Shown one piece after another: positions 24,434 to 31,525 of a DNA stretch of 38,306 nucleotides. A program made the translations under genes and the position numbers. The notes under the pieces are model-generated. The model made no database searches. It was not told where the DNA came from and was given only the letters and a program-made list of their open reading frames with translations. The DNA comes from Anaeromassilibacillus sp. An172 (lineage in GTDB: Bacteria > Bacillota > Clostridia > Oscillospirales > Acutalibacteraceae): NCBI RefSeq assembly GCF_002160515.1, contig NZ_NFKS01000029.1, positions 1 to 38,306 on the forward strand, given 5' to 3'. How positions within the stretch are numbered: position 1 is the stretch's first letter; every line of letters starts with the position of its first letter.

Positions 24434-25873
24434 ATGGGACGTATGGTAATAAAGAAAAGCTTCACAAATCCAAAATCCATTTATGCGATTCTGCTGCTTA
24501 GTGTTTTTACTTTTCTATTTCTTGGAGCCGAGTACCTATATGTAAACATGATCTCGCTTACGGCAGGGGAAGAAAAAACGGTGATTACGCAAAACTACGC
24601 GTTAGGAATAAGCGCTGTCGGTTTTTTGCTCTATCCGCTGTTTCATCGCCTTTTGAAAAGGCGGGTACAAATCGTTGGACTTTTTATCCTTGCACTAGCA
24701 GCGTCAGTATGCAATTTTTTGGTTCAAAAACATGTTTCTTATTCGTCCACTCTGCTCTCCGGAATGGCATTGTTCCTGTTTCTGGGGATATTGGGAAGCG
24801 CGGCCCACTACCTGTTTTTCAAACTGGCGAGGGATCGCACCCATCTGGCGCGTATGGTTGGTGTCTCCTATGCCCTTGGGATCTTCCTGCAGTTTCTAAA
24901 TAACAATCTTGTGGATCTGGAAACTGCGGAAGCTTTGATACTTTCACTCTTTGCCCTTGTAGCGTTAGCGCTGTTACTGAAGGCAGAAAGGCTTTGCCGC
25001 CAGGAAAATGCAGAAACGGAAGAACCCCAGTCCCCCGCCATAGAGGATGATGGGAAGGGAACCCGAAAGAAGATCGCCGCCGGCGGACTCCTTGCACTGC
25101 TTGTCATCCTGATGGCATGTATCTTCAGTACGCTGGACAACGCGGTCACCATGCATCATGCAGCAGGCACTGACATCGGGCAATGGCCGCGGCTTTTGCT
25201 GGCGGTAAGCGGCCTTTCTGCCGGCTTTCTTTTTGATATCCGAAAGCGGAAATTTATGGCCATGATGATGTACTGCGTCATGCTGATGTCCGTCATCTGT
25301 GTGGTAGTACTCAAGCTGGGCGGCCCGTTTTTGATCGGCCTGATCGTATTTTATCTTTCGGCCGGATTTTTTGTGGTATTCTTCACCACCAGTTTTCTGG
25401 ATTTTGCCTGCCATATGCCCACGCCGGCGCTGTGGGCCGGCATGGGACGCGCCATGAATAACATGAGCGCCGCTTTGCTTACCAACGCCTCTGTAGCGCT
25501 GCTGGTCTCTGACAGCAACGGTATGGCTTCCATCATTCTGGCGCTGGTCCTGTTTGTGGCCGTCAGCGTAATCATCTATCTTTATACAGCCTGGATGCCG
25601 GTTCCATCTGTCGCCCCCGAGGATATCCCGTCGGATCTGGATCCCCGGGAAGCTTTCCGTATCCTGTCAGAACTGCTTGCTCTTACGCCCAGAGAGACCG
25701 AAGTATTTGACAAGCTGGTCAATTCAGAGGAAAGTATTCAGGAGATCGCAGATGGACTGTATCTATCCCGGCGAACCTGTCAGCGGCATATCGCGGCGAT
25801 CTATGAGAAAGCGGGTGTAAAATCACGCATGGGATTGTACCAGCTCTACATAGAAAAACAGCGCAGGCTATGA
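24434..25873 (+). CDS. LuxR-type transcription regulator fused to an MFS-like membrane domain
   Basis: This 479-residue protein has about twelve membrane helices in two halves, resembling a transporter fold, followed by a cytoplasmic LuxR/GerE helix-turn-helix at about 417-479 (LTPRETEVFDKLV, EIADGLYLSRRTCQRHIAAI). Such membrane-embedded LuxR regulators are known from Eggerthella-type Actinobacteria and Firmicutes, where the membrane part is thought to sense a ligand. It has a near-consensus promoter of its own and is followed after 19 bases by lipoprotein 2. Because LuxR domains bind dyads, it is the best local candidate for the activator of the GGCGCA-GG-TGCGCC promoters. That link is inference from proximity and site symmetry. 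Confidence 0.85.
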   Translation: MGRMVIKKSFTNPKSIYAILLLSVFTFLFLGAEYLYVNMISLTAGEEKTVITQNYALGISAVGFLLYPLFHRLLKRRVQIVGLFILALAASVCNFLVQKHVSYSSTLLSGMALFLFLGILGSAAHYLFFKLARDRTHLARMVGVSYALGIFLQFLNNNLVDLETAEALILSLFALVALALLLKAERLCRQENAETEEPQSPAIEDDGKGTRKKIAAGGLLALLVILMACIFSTLDNAVTMHHAAGTDIGQWPRLLLAVSGLSAGFLFDIRKRKFMAMMMYCVMLMSVICVVVLKLGGPFLIGLIVFYLSAGFFVVFFTTSFLDFACHMPTPALWAGMGRAMNNMSAALLTNASVALLVSDSNGMASIILALVLFVAVSVIIYLYTAWMPVPSVAPEDIPSDLDPREAFRILSELLALTPRETEVFDKLVNSEESIQEIADGLYLSRRTCQRHIAAIYEKAGVKSRMGLYQLYIEKQRRL

Positions 25874-25892
25874 CAGTCAGAAAGGGATTCGG

Positions 25893-26342
25893 ATGAAGAG
25901 GATTAAAATTACCGTTTTGCTGATTTTATTGTGCGTACTGGCGGGGTGTTCCCCAAAAGACACATCGCTTCGGGCCTATTGCACCGAAAGCCAGCAGGAA
26001 TTTCTGGATCAGTCGCTGGAAGAGCTGCCGGTCGCGCTTACCTATCATCACAACGATAACATCCTGGGACGCTACGAAACGACGGATGAAGAAATCATCT
26101 CCGAAATCCTGCAGGCATTACGGGAAACGACCATTGTATCCAAAGCTTTCAGCGGCTCTACAGACAGCCGGATCCTGGAGTTTGAGACAGCGGATGGGGA
26201 TACCTGCCTCTTCTGGTTTGATGAAAACCGGTTCCATGGCGCCGGCGGAACATCCTATGTGCTTTCCGGCGACGAGGAGATCTGGGATCTGGCGCGGAAA
26301 ATTCAGGAAACATATCCGGAATACAGGGAAGCGATGGAGTAA
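25893..26342 (+). CDS. lipoprotein 2 of a paralogous pair
   Basis: This 149-residue protein has a lipoprotein signal (MKRIKITVLLILLCVLAGC), so it should be lipid-anchored at Cys19. The mature domain matches lipoprotein 1 (22615-23124), with shared motifs AYCTE, EELPV, YHH/FHH, ILQALRE, ADGDTCLFWFD and YVLSGDEE. It lacks the Pro-Thr-rich linker of lipoprotein 1. The ATG follows AAAGGGATTCGG and lies 19 bases after the LuxR-type gene, so the two form an operon. One paralog travels with the presumed regulator and the other is a target of the shared promoter. This suggests a sensing/feedback pair, but no biochemical role is known. Confidence 0.8.
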   Translation: MKRIKITVLLILLCVLAGCSPKDTSLRAYCTESQQEFLDQSLEELPVALTYHHNDNILGRYETTDEEIISEILQALRETTIVSKAFSGSTDSRILEFETADGDTCLFWFDENRFHGAGGTSYVLSGDEEIWDLARKIQETYPEYREAME

Positions 26343-26360
26343 AAAGGCAGATCGAAAAAG

Positions 26361-26422
26361 CCGGGTGTTCCTTGCTTGTATGCAGCTAAGGCCGCGTAAG
26401 CAGGGAACGCCCGGTTTATTTA
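26361..26422. terminator. bidirectional terminator between convergent genes
   Basis: CCGGGTGTTCCTTGCTT (26361-26377) pairs with AAGCAGGGAACGCCCGG (26398-26414) with two G-T mismatches. T-rich sequence follows on both strands (TTTATTTA on plus, CTTTTTCG on minus). It serves lipoprotein 2 on the plus strand and the sigma-like gene on the minus strand. Confidence 0.75.
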
Positions 26423-26501
26423 TATTCGTTTTTCAAACGAGAGGGAGCCTCGGGTTTGGCTTCATTTGTTCGCTTTCCCCTTCCACACAAAACTCAACCC
26501 T

Positions 26502-26972
26502 CTATTTCAGAAATTTCCGGATTTTTTTCAGAGCTGCCGCTATGGACTTCTGTACCGCCTGATAGCTGCACCCTTCCCGCACCGCAATCTCCTCATAGGT
26601 AAGCCCGTCAAAGAAATACATCTGCAGCCTTCTTTTCTGGACTTCCGGCAGCTGGTTGACGCCCTCCCGGAGCGCCTGCGTCTGCATGGATTCATAGACG
26701 GCGTCCTCCACCGGGGCCGGCTCCTGTGCCGAACGACGGCTCAGCAGCTCTTCGTTCAGCTCGGTCCAGTCAAGGTGCCTCTCCTGCTCGTTAAGGAAGG
26801 AGAGATCGTCCAACTCAAACCGGTCAAACACGGCATAGAGCTTCACATCCAGTTCCAGCCTGTGTGGTACGCCCTGGCCGTCCCTGAAAGATAGATAACA
26901 TTTCCCGTCGATCATCGACAGGGTATAGGGGTTATACTTGTCCTTTCTTCTCTTTGGATGCCTGTCATCCAT
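26502..26972 (-). CDS. small sigma-70 region-4-like regulator (intact copy)
   Basis: This 156-residue protein starts at the ATG 8 bases after GGAGG; the upstream TTG lies on the ribosome site. Residues 1-100 form an acidic domain (KYNPYTLSMIDGKCYLSF, ELDDLSFLNEQERHLD). The C-terminus is a sigma region-4 helix-turn-helix (LPEVQKRRLQMYFFDGLTYE, EIAVREGCSYQAVQKSI). No region 2 is present, so it cannot act as an ordinary sigma factor; it may be an anti-terminator, an activator or a partner of a region-2 protein. Similar small proteins are standard cargo of clostridial ICEs. A frameshifted paralog lies at 5198-5667 with the same leader palindrome. A SARP-like repeat array and a terminator-like hairpin precede it. 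Confidence 0.82.
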   Translation of the reverse strand: MDDRHPKRRKDKYNPYTLSMIDGKCYLSFRDGQGVPHRLELDVKLYAVFDRFELDDLSFLNEQERHLDWTELNEELLSRRSAQEPAPVEDAVYESMQTQALREGVNQLPEVQKRRLQMYFFDGLTYEEIAVREGCSYQAVQKSIAAALKKIRKFLK

Positions 26973-26985
26973 CTCTTTGTCCTCC

Positions 26986-27021
26986 AATCAATCGTTTTTG
27001 AGTGAATCAAAACGATTGACC
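26986..27021 (-). promoter_or_regulatory. palindrome overlapping the leader of the intact sigma-like gene
   Basis: TCAATCGTTTT (26988-26998) and AAAACGATTGA (27009-27019) are perfect arms directly upstream of the ribosome site. The frameshifted copy has the same structure at 5679-5720. This points to a conserved operator or a translation-control hairpin. Confidence 0.6.
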
Positions 27022-27185
27022 GGTGGACTTCGGCAATGAAATCCGCCATGATACGCAAAAGCGCCCACAGCAAGATTGCTGTAGGCGCAAAGCGGCACTA
27101 TGGGGCGGTTTGAATCGCAGCGGTTCGGTGGGGTGGCATAAAATGGCCGCAAAAATCCTGTAAGGTCTGATCGTAAGCCTGATAA

Positions 27186-27219
27186 GAAAAAACGCCGCCC
27201 TCCCGGTCGGAAGGCGGCT
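27186..27219 (-). terminator. terminator-like hairpin inside the sigma-gene leader
   Basis: GCCGCC-T-TCC...GGA-GGGCGGC forms a GC-rich stem with a TTTTTT run on the minus strand. It lies between the repeat-array promoter (about 27295) and the sigma-like gene. It could attenuate that gene or end a short transcript of about 100 bases. Confidence 0.6.
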
Positions 27220-27292
27220 TGCGTTGTATGGTTCGCATACATGGACAGCCACCCGCCTGCGCTGTATTTCCGGCGTTTTTAACCTACGGAAA

Positions 27293-27385
27293 TCTATACT
27301 AACAGGCGGGCGTCTCAGCTCGTGACTCGTCTGCGACTCATCTGCAACATATTTTTGGCCTCATCCGCGTCTCATTTCAGGCTCA
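27293..27385 (-). promoter_or_regulatory. SARP/BTAD-type direct-repeat operator and promoter
   Basis: Six CTCA/CTCG cores on the plus strand start at 27314, 27326, 27337, 27360, 27371 and 27382, a spacing of 11-12 bases with one slot empty (minus strand: ATGAGxC or ACGAGTC repeated). On the minus strand a possible -10, TATAGA (27293-27298), follows, with the nearest repeat at the -35 position. SARP-family activators bind heptamer repeats on an 11-base period in exactly this place. The adjacent gene encodes a BTAD-domain protein. Confidence 0.55.
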
Positions 27386-27395
27386 CCTCCGGCTG

Positions 27396-28703
27396 TCAGA
27401 TAATCATATTCGGACATGTTTGTTTTATCCTCTGGATATGCGCCTCCGTGAGATGCCGCTTGATTCCTGTATAAAAGGCATTTGCAGTTCCTGCTCCCGA
27501 TTGCTGGTAGAGCAGTATGGTCAAGTGCATATTCAGGCTACTGTTAAACGGGTCAAAGGCCAGTGCGGCTTTGGCCGCCTTGTGCGCATAGACATACTCG
27601 CCACACTCGGTCTGGCGTTCTATATACCGGCCGGCGAGCCGGAAATACAGGCCCTGATAGTATGTAATACTCGGGATAAAATAAATATTATCGGACAACC
27701 GTGGCAGAAGATTCCCGGAATACAGTCCGACGGCAGCTTCATACAGCCGATACCGCTTTTTCGGATTGTTCTCCATCTCGATACTGTCACATAGTTCTTC
27801 GAATAACCCCACATCTGTCACTACCTTGATTTCCGGATTGAAGCTGAATATGCCGTTGGCATAGACCACCAAATCCTCCAGCCCAACATAGCCAAGCAGC
27901 GATCTAAGCCTGTAAGAAATATTCCGCACGGATTTCATCGGGATCTCACAGGACTCATCCGGCCACAGGATCAGTGCAAGCTGATTTGCCGTTGCCCGGT
28001 TCCCAGCCGTCACCGCAAGATACGACAGCAGCGTATAGCAGCGGGAAGAAATGAAATCCTTTTCGGACAGCGTTCCATTGCTGCCATGTATCGTGAGCCC
28101 ATTAAAGCAGTTGATCCGCACTTCCCCTGCAGTAAGCTTCAGCGCTTGCTTTGCGGCCGCCAGGCTCTTATTCAGTTTAATTTCATTTAATTCCTGGGCG
28201 ACAGCGTAAGCGATTATGAACAGGAACGCAGGATCTGCGCCGTACCGCTTCGGGTTATCTACGCCGATATAACCCCTGGTTCAGCCGTTTGGAAAAGGGG
28301 ACGGCGATTAGGGAGCGAACGCCGTATTGTGTGAAAAAATCATATTCCGCCGGAACTGTCCTGCGCAGCTCCTCGATATCTGTAAAGATCATCGGTTCGC
28401 TCCTTTTGAGTGTGGCCACCCATCTCATGAAATTTTTGATTTCCAGATACTGCAGCTTGCCGCCCATGTACTCTATCCCCTTTTGGCACCACTCATAGGT
28501 ACTCAGGCCAATGCCTGCCGCCCAATCCGCTTCGATAATATATGACTGTCTGCATCGTAAAATTCTGTCGCCGCCTGTAATAAGCCGTTGATCAGTGTGT
28601 CAGGATCTTCGTTGCCACGCTGGGCTTCTTCCAGCAGTTTCAGCGCTCTCAAAAAATGACGGGCATATTCCATTTCCATGTGTTCCTTCTGATATGTGCT
28701 CAT
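27396..28703 (-). pseudogene. GAF-BTAD (SARP-like) transcription regulator with two frameshifts
   Basis: Three minus-strand frames together give one protein of about 435 residues. A GAF-type domain begins with ATEFYDAD; after a missing base (about 28543) it continues YIIEADWAAGIGLSTYEW and on to GVRSLIAVPFSKRLNQG. After an extra G in a G4 run (28273-28276) it continues YIGVDNPKRYGADP. A winged-helix/BTAD region follows to the stop (RCYTLLSYLAVTAGNRATAN, VRNISYRLRSLLG, AKAALAFDPFNSSLN). The two shifts cancel each other, but stops lie in between. The ATG at 28703 follows GGGAG with 8 bases. BTAD proteins activate promoters with direct repeats, and such repeats lie just past its stop. It is either a decayed gene or one with assembly errors. 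Confidence 0.75.
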
Positions 28704-28784
28704 CCTTTTCACTCCCTATTACAATAAATTTGGACAGGAAAGCCGGGCAGCCAGTCCGGCTTTCCCTCCATCTCGTGCCTAAGC

Positions 28785-28985
28785 TACAATAAGAGGAGCA
28801 ACTGGCTGACGTTCACTCCCTTGGGCTTCGTATGTCCGCTTTGAAGACGGTCAGCCATCCTCTTGTTGCAGCGTTCGATTTGAGCAGGTTGAGCCTACCG
28901 GATGCCGGGGAGTTCGTGTCACCCAATAGATTGAATCGGCAGCGAGAAAAGATGGATTCCGGTTGCACAGATTCGTTGTATTGGA
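28785..28985 (+). ncRNA. candidate IS110 bridge RNA in the left end
   Basis: AAGAGGA (28791-28797) and GGCTGAC (28804-28810) pair with TCCTCTT (28858-28864) and GTCAGCC (28850-28856), making a two-part stem around a loop of about 39 bases. It lies directly upstream of the transposase, where IS110-group elements (for example IS621) encode a bridge RNA of about 180 bases that pairs with target and donor DNA. No family match was computed, so the boundaries are guesses. Confidence 0.42.
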
Positions 28986-28994
28986 GGAATGTGG

Positions 28995-30203
28995 ATGAAC
29001 TGCGTTGGCATCGATGTTTCCAAGGGCAAAAGCATGATCGCAGTCATGCGGCCTTTCGGAGAGGTGGTAGTCTCACCCTTTGAGGTACTTCACACCGACA
29101 GCGAACTGAGTGAGCTGGCAAGGCTGCTCAAAAGCCTGGACGGTGAGACCCGTGTGGTGATGGAAGCCACGGGTAATTACCCCGCGCCTGTGGCCTGGCT
29201 ACTCCACGACGCGGGGCTTTATGTCTCGGTAGTCAATGCAATGCTGGTGCACGACTACGGAAACAACAGTTTAAGGCGGGCCAAGACCGACAAGAAGGAT
29301 GCTGTGAAGCTGGCCAACTACGGCCTTGACCACTGGCTCACACTGCCGAGATATGTCCCCGATGAGGATACCCGGCTCATGCTGAAGACCTGCTACCGGC
29401 AGTACCAGCAGTATTCCAAAGTACAAACCATGCTGAAGAATAACCTGATCTCCCTGCTGGACACAACTTTCCCGGACGCAAACCGCCTGTTTGCCAGTCC
29501 GCCCCGCGCTGATGGCAGCGAGAAGTGGGTGGACTTTGTAGATGCTTTTTGGCACTGCGAGTGTGTCTGCGGTCTGTCTGAGAAGACCTTTATCACCAGA
29601 TACCAGAAGTGGTGCAGAAAGCACGGCTACAATTTCAACGAAAATAAGGCATTGGATATATACGCCTCTGCCTGTGGGCACTTCGGTGTCATGCCAAAAA
29701 CGGATACAACAAAACTTTTGGTAGAACAGGCTATTTCCCAACTCCGGGCAACTTCTGCCGCGTTAGCTGCTCTCAAGCAAGAGATGCAGTCCCTGGCAGC
29801 TTCTCTGCCGGAGTATCCTGTGGTAATGGGGATGTTTGGCGTTGGTCCCTCTCTCGGCCCCCAGCTTATGGCTGAAATTGGCGATGTCCGCCGTTTTCAT
29901 TCAAAAAAAGCACTGGTGGCCTTTGCGGGCATTGATGCCCCGCCCTACCAATCCGGCCAAATGGATGTCCGCAGCCGCAGCATTTCCAAGCGGGGGTCTG
30001 CCTCCCTGCGCAGGACGCTCTTTCTGGTGATGAGTGTCATCCTGCAACGTGCTCCAATGGATGAGCCGGTCTACCAGTTCATGAGCAAGAAACATTCTGA
30101 AGGCAAGCCTTACCGAGTCTACATGATGGCCTCCGCAAACAAGTTTCTGCGCATCTACTACGCTTCTGTAAAAGCCTATTTGGATTCCATGGAATACGAC
30201 TGA
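28995..30203 (+). CDS. IS110-family transposase
   Basis: This 402-residue transposase starts at the second ATG, 7 bases after GGAGG. The N-terminal DEDD (RuvC-like) domain shows Asp7 in VGIDVSK, Glu57 in VVMEATGNY, and Asp99 and Asp102 in KTDKKDAVKLA. The C-terminal Transposase_20 domain has GVGPSLGPQLMAEIGDVRRF, AFAGIDA and SGQMD with the likely catalytic Ser at about 320, followed by ISKRGSASLRR. All expected residues are present, so it is probably active. IS110 recombinases insert at specific sites using a bridge RNA. This copy lies between a GAF-BTAD gene and a sortase gene and has probably truncated the latter. Confidence 0.92.
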   Translation: MNCVGIDVSKGKSMIAVMRPFGEVVVSPFEVLHTDSELSELARLLKSLDGETRVVMEATGNYPAPVAWLLHDAGLYVSVVNAMLVHDYGNNSLRRAKTDKKDAVKLANYGLDHWLTLPRYVPDEDTRLMLKTCYRQYQQYSKVQTMLKNNLISLLDTTFPDANRLFASPPRADGSEKWVDFVDAFWHCECVCGLSEKTFITRYQKWCRKHGYNFNENKALDIYASACGHFGVMPKTDTTKLLVEQAISQLRATSAALAALKQEMQSLAASLPEYPVVMGMFGVGPSLGPQLMAEIGDVRRFHSKKALVAFAGIDAPPYQSGQMDVRSRSISKRGSASLRRTLFLVMSVILQRAPMDEPVYQFMSKKHSEGKPYRVYMMASANKFLRIYYASVKAYLDSMEYD

Positions 30204-30318
30204 TTTTTCTGCACTATATCATCTGGCCGGCCGCCATTTCGATTTTGAGATGCTCAGCGGCTTAGATTTGTGCGCTCGTTTTTTTGCTCATTCTCTCGAA
30301 AATTTTACTTGACTTTTT

Positions 30319-30510
30319 TTAGCAGGTCTTCAAAAAAGCACAAAGGCTGCCCGGCTCCTTTGGGGTGCGTTCCTCCACTGCCTTTTCAATCAGCGTCTCC
30401 ACCGAGGCCTCGCTCTCCCGCGCCTCACGGACATACTCGTAAATCTTGTATGCCGAGAATAACAGCAGCGCTGTAAAAACCACGGTCAGAATTCTTCTTA
30501 GCCACTTCAT
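30319..30510 (-). pseudogene. class B sortase, N-terminal fragment
   Basis: The fragment of about 63 residues starts at an ATG behind GGAG. It has a membrane anchor followed by an acidic helix (MKWLRRILTVVFTALLLFSA, YKIYEYVREARESEASVETL), the typical N-terminus of sortase B. The catalytic barrel with TLxTC Cys and Arg is absent. The frame runs out within 130 bases of the IS110 transposase stop, so insertion of that element is the simplest cause. The open frame upstream to 30699 is not coding for this gene. The neighbouring pilin-like gene has a sortase signal, so the intact enzyme probably anchored it; another sortase must now do so. Confidence 0.65.
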
Positions 30511-30564
30511 CGTCATATATCTCCATAAAACTCTTTGCCGCACCCTGGAACGGGGATTGAAAAC

Positions 30565-30601
30565 GCCCGGCCACGCAAAACGAAGACTTTTGTGGCCGGG
30601 C
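30565..30601 (-). terminator. terminator between pilin and sortase genes
   Basis: GCCCGGCCAC (30565-30574) pairs perfectly with GTGGCCGGGC (30592-30601), with a further near-match of CAAAA and TTTTG inside. The minus strand continues GTTTTC. It may lower sortase expression relative to the pilin, as is common in pilus operons. Confidence 0.65.
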
Positions 30602-30614
30602 GCAGAGCACATCT

Positions 30615-31193
30615 TTATTGTTCTGATTTGCGCCGTTTCGTTAGGAACAGCGTCACAAGGGCAGTCAGGCTGACGGCGCCCAGGCAGATATACAGCCATA
30701 GATGGGAACTGTCACCAGTCTGCGGTCCGTCCGGATCGTCCGGGTCGTCCGGCACAGTCGGATATTTATTTACAAATATAATATGTTCCGGTTTGCCGTC
30801 CATCCCGGGAACCGTCAGAACAATCTCGCTCACCAGCCCGGGTCCGTTCTCATTATTGGTAACATACACCTTCATGGTGTACACCGTTTCATCATAACTG
30901 CATTGACTGTTGCTGCCCTTGATTTGAGAAATGGTATAAGTATGAACACCGGGGCTTTCAAAAGAAAGCACAGGGAGCTTTTCCGTTCCGCTTCCCTTGA
31001 TGGAGAGAACATATCCCTCGTCGGTGCTGCCGCTAGGCATGGGAGAAGTGAGCGAACCCTCCGCCTTCAGCAGAATTTTATATTTCTCTGCCGGCGACGG
31101 GGCGGTTCCCTCCAGCTTTATCTCCACAGACGGCAACTCCACATGCAGCGGTGCTGCGCCAATCAGCATGAAACAGCACAATACTATTGTCAC
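30615..31193 (-). CDS. FctA/Spy0128-like pilin subunit with sortase signal
   Basis: The open part codes for 192 residues. A hydrophobic start (TIVLCCFMLIGAAPLHVELP) is followed by one beta-rich domain (KYKILLKAEGSLTSPMPSGS, YTISQIKGSNSQCSYDETVY, MKVYVTNNENGPGLVSEIVL, FVNKYPT) typical of the streptococcal pilin isopeptide-linkage (FctA/Spy0128) family. The C-terminus has DGPQTGDSS, a membrane helix and KRRK. The true start is unclear: the GTG at 31193 has no ribosome site. An ATG at 31240 would give MNRK-IRFRRKAAISRVV, a good signal peptide, if one A were added at 31229-31232. It is driven by regulon promoter D and followed by the broken sortase B gene. Confidence 0.75.
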   Translation of the reverse strand: MTIVLCCFMLIGAAPLHVELPSVEIKLEGTAPSPAEKYKILLKAEGSLTSPMPSGSTDEGYVLSIKGSGTEKLPVLSFESPGVHTYTISQIKGSNSQCSYDETVYTMKVYVTNNENGPGLVSEIVLTVPGMDGKPEHIIFVNKYPTVPDDPDDPDGPQTGDSSHLWLYICLGAVSLTALVTLFLTKRRKSEQ

Positions 31194-31525
31194 AACACGG
31201 GAAATAGCGGCCTTTCTTCTGAATCTTATTTTCTATTCATCTATTCAACTTTGGACACCTCTTTTCTCGATTACGCAGCGCATGCATCAACCAATGCGCC
31301 TCAGATACTTAGATAATTTGATTGATTCACTACACAAAATTCTGGTTCCAATTGTGCGTTTCGCTTGGATAACTGTCAGAAGTTAAGCACATTTTCCTCT
31401 ATCCTTTTATACCATTTAACCGGTAGGGGAAGAATGGTGTTTTCCATTTACTGTGTCAAAAAGGAACTTCTCTAACGTCCTGTTCTTAACGCCAGCCACA
31501 CCTCTGCAGCCTCGTTGTTTTCTGA
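31194..31525 (-). other. long leader of the pilin gene
   Basis: From promoter D to the pilin start there are about 280-320 bases without a credible gene. The stretch holds the probable 5' end of the pilin gene at 31240 and an AAAGAGGTG-like site (about 31255-31265) that is too far from that ATG for good use. I see no strong terminator here. Confidence 0.4.

Larger units (their letters stand above)
28735..30345 (+). mobile_element. IS110-family insertion sequence (ends approximate)
   Basis: The element holds one transposase gene, a left non-coding end of about 250 bases with strong secondary structure and a right end of about 130 bases. IS110 elements lack terminal inverted repeats, so the borders are set only by the start of the GAF-BTAD gene on the left and the broken sortase B gene on the right. 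It separates these two genes. Confidence 0.6.

Noticed and set aside
26502-26972. Full sigma factor (ECF type)
   Set aside because: Only a region-4 helix-turn-helix is present; there is no region 2 to bind the -10 element, so it is called a region-4-like regulator.
26988-27242. 84-codon minus-strand frame in the leader of the sigma-like gene
   Set aside because: It contains the terminator-like hairpin and the palindrome and has no ribosome site; regulatory DNA explains the stretch better.
28832-29083. 83-codon plus-strand frame before the transposase
   Set aside because: It overlaps the start of the IS110 transposase and the structured left end; no protein features.
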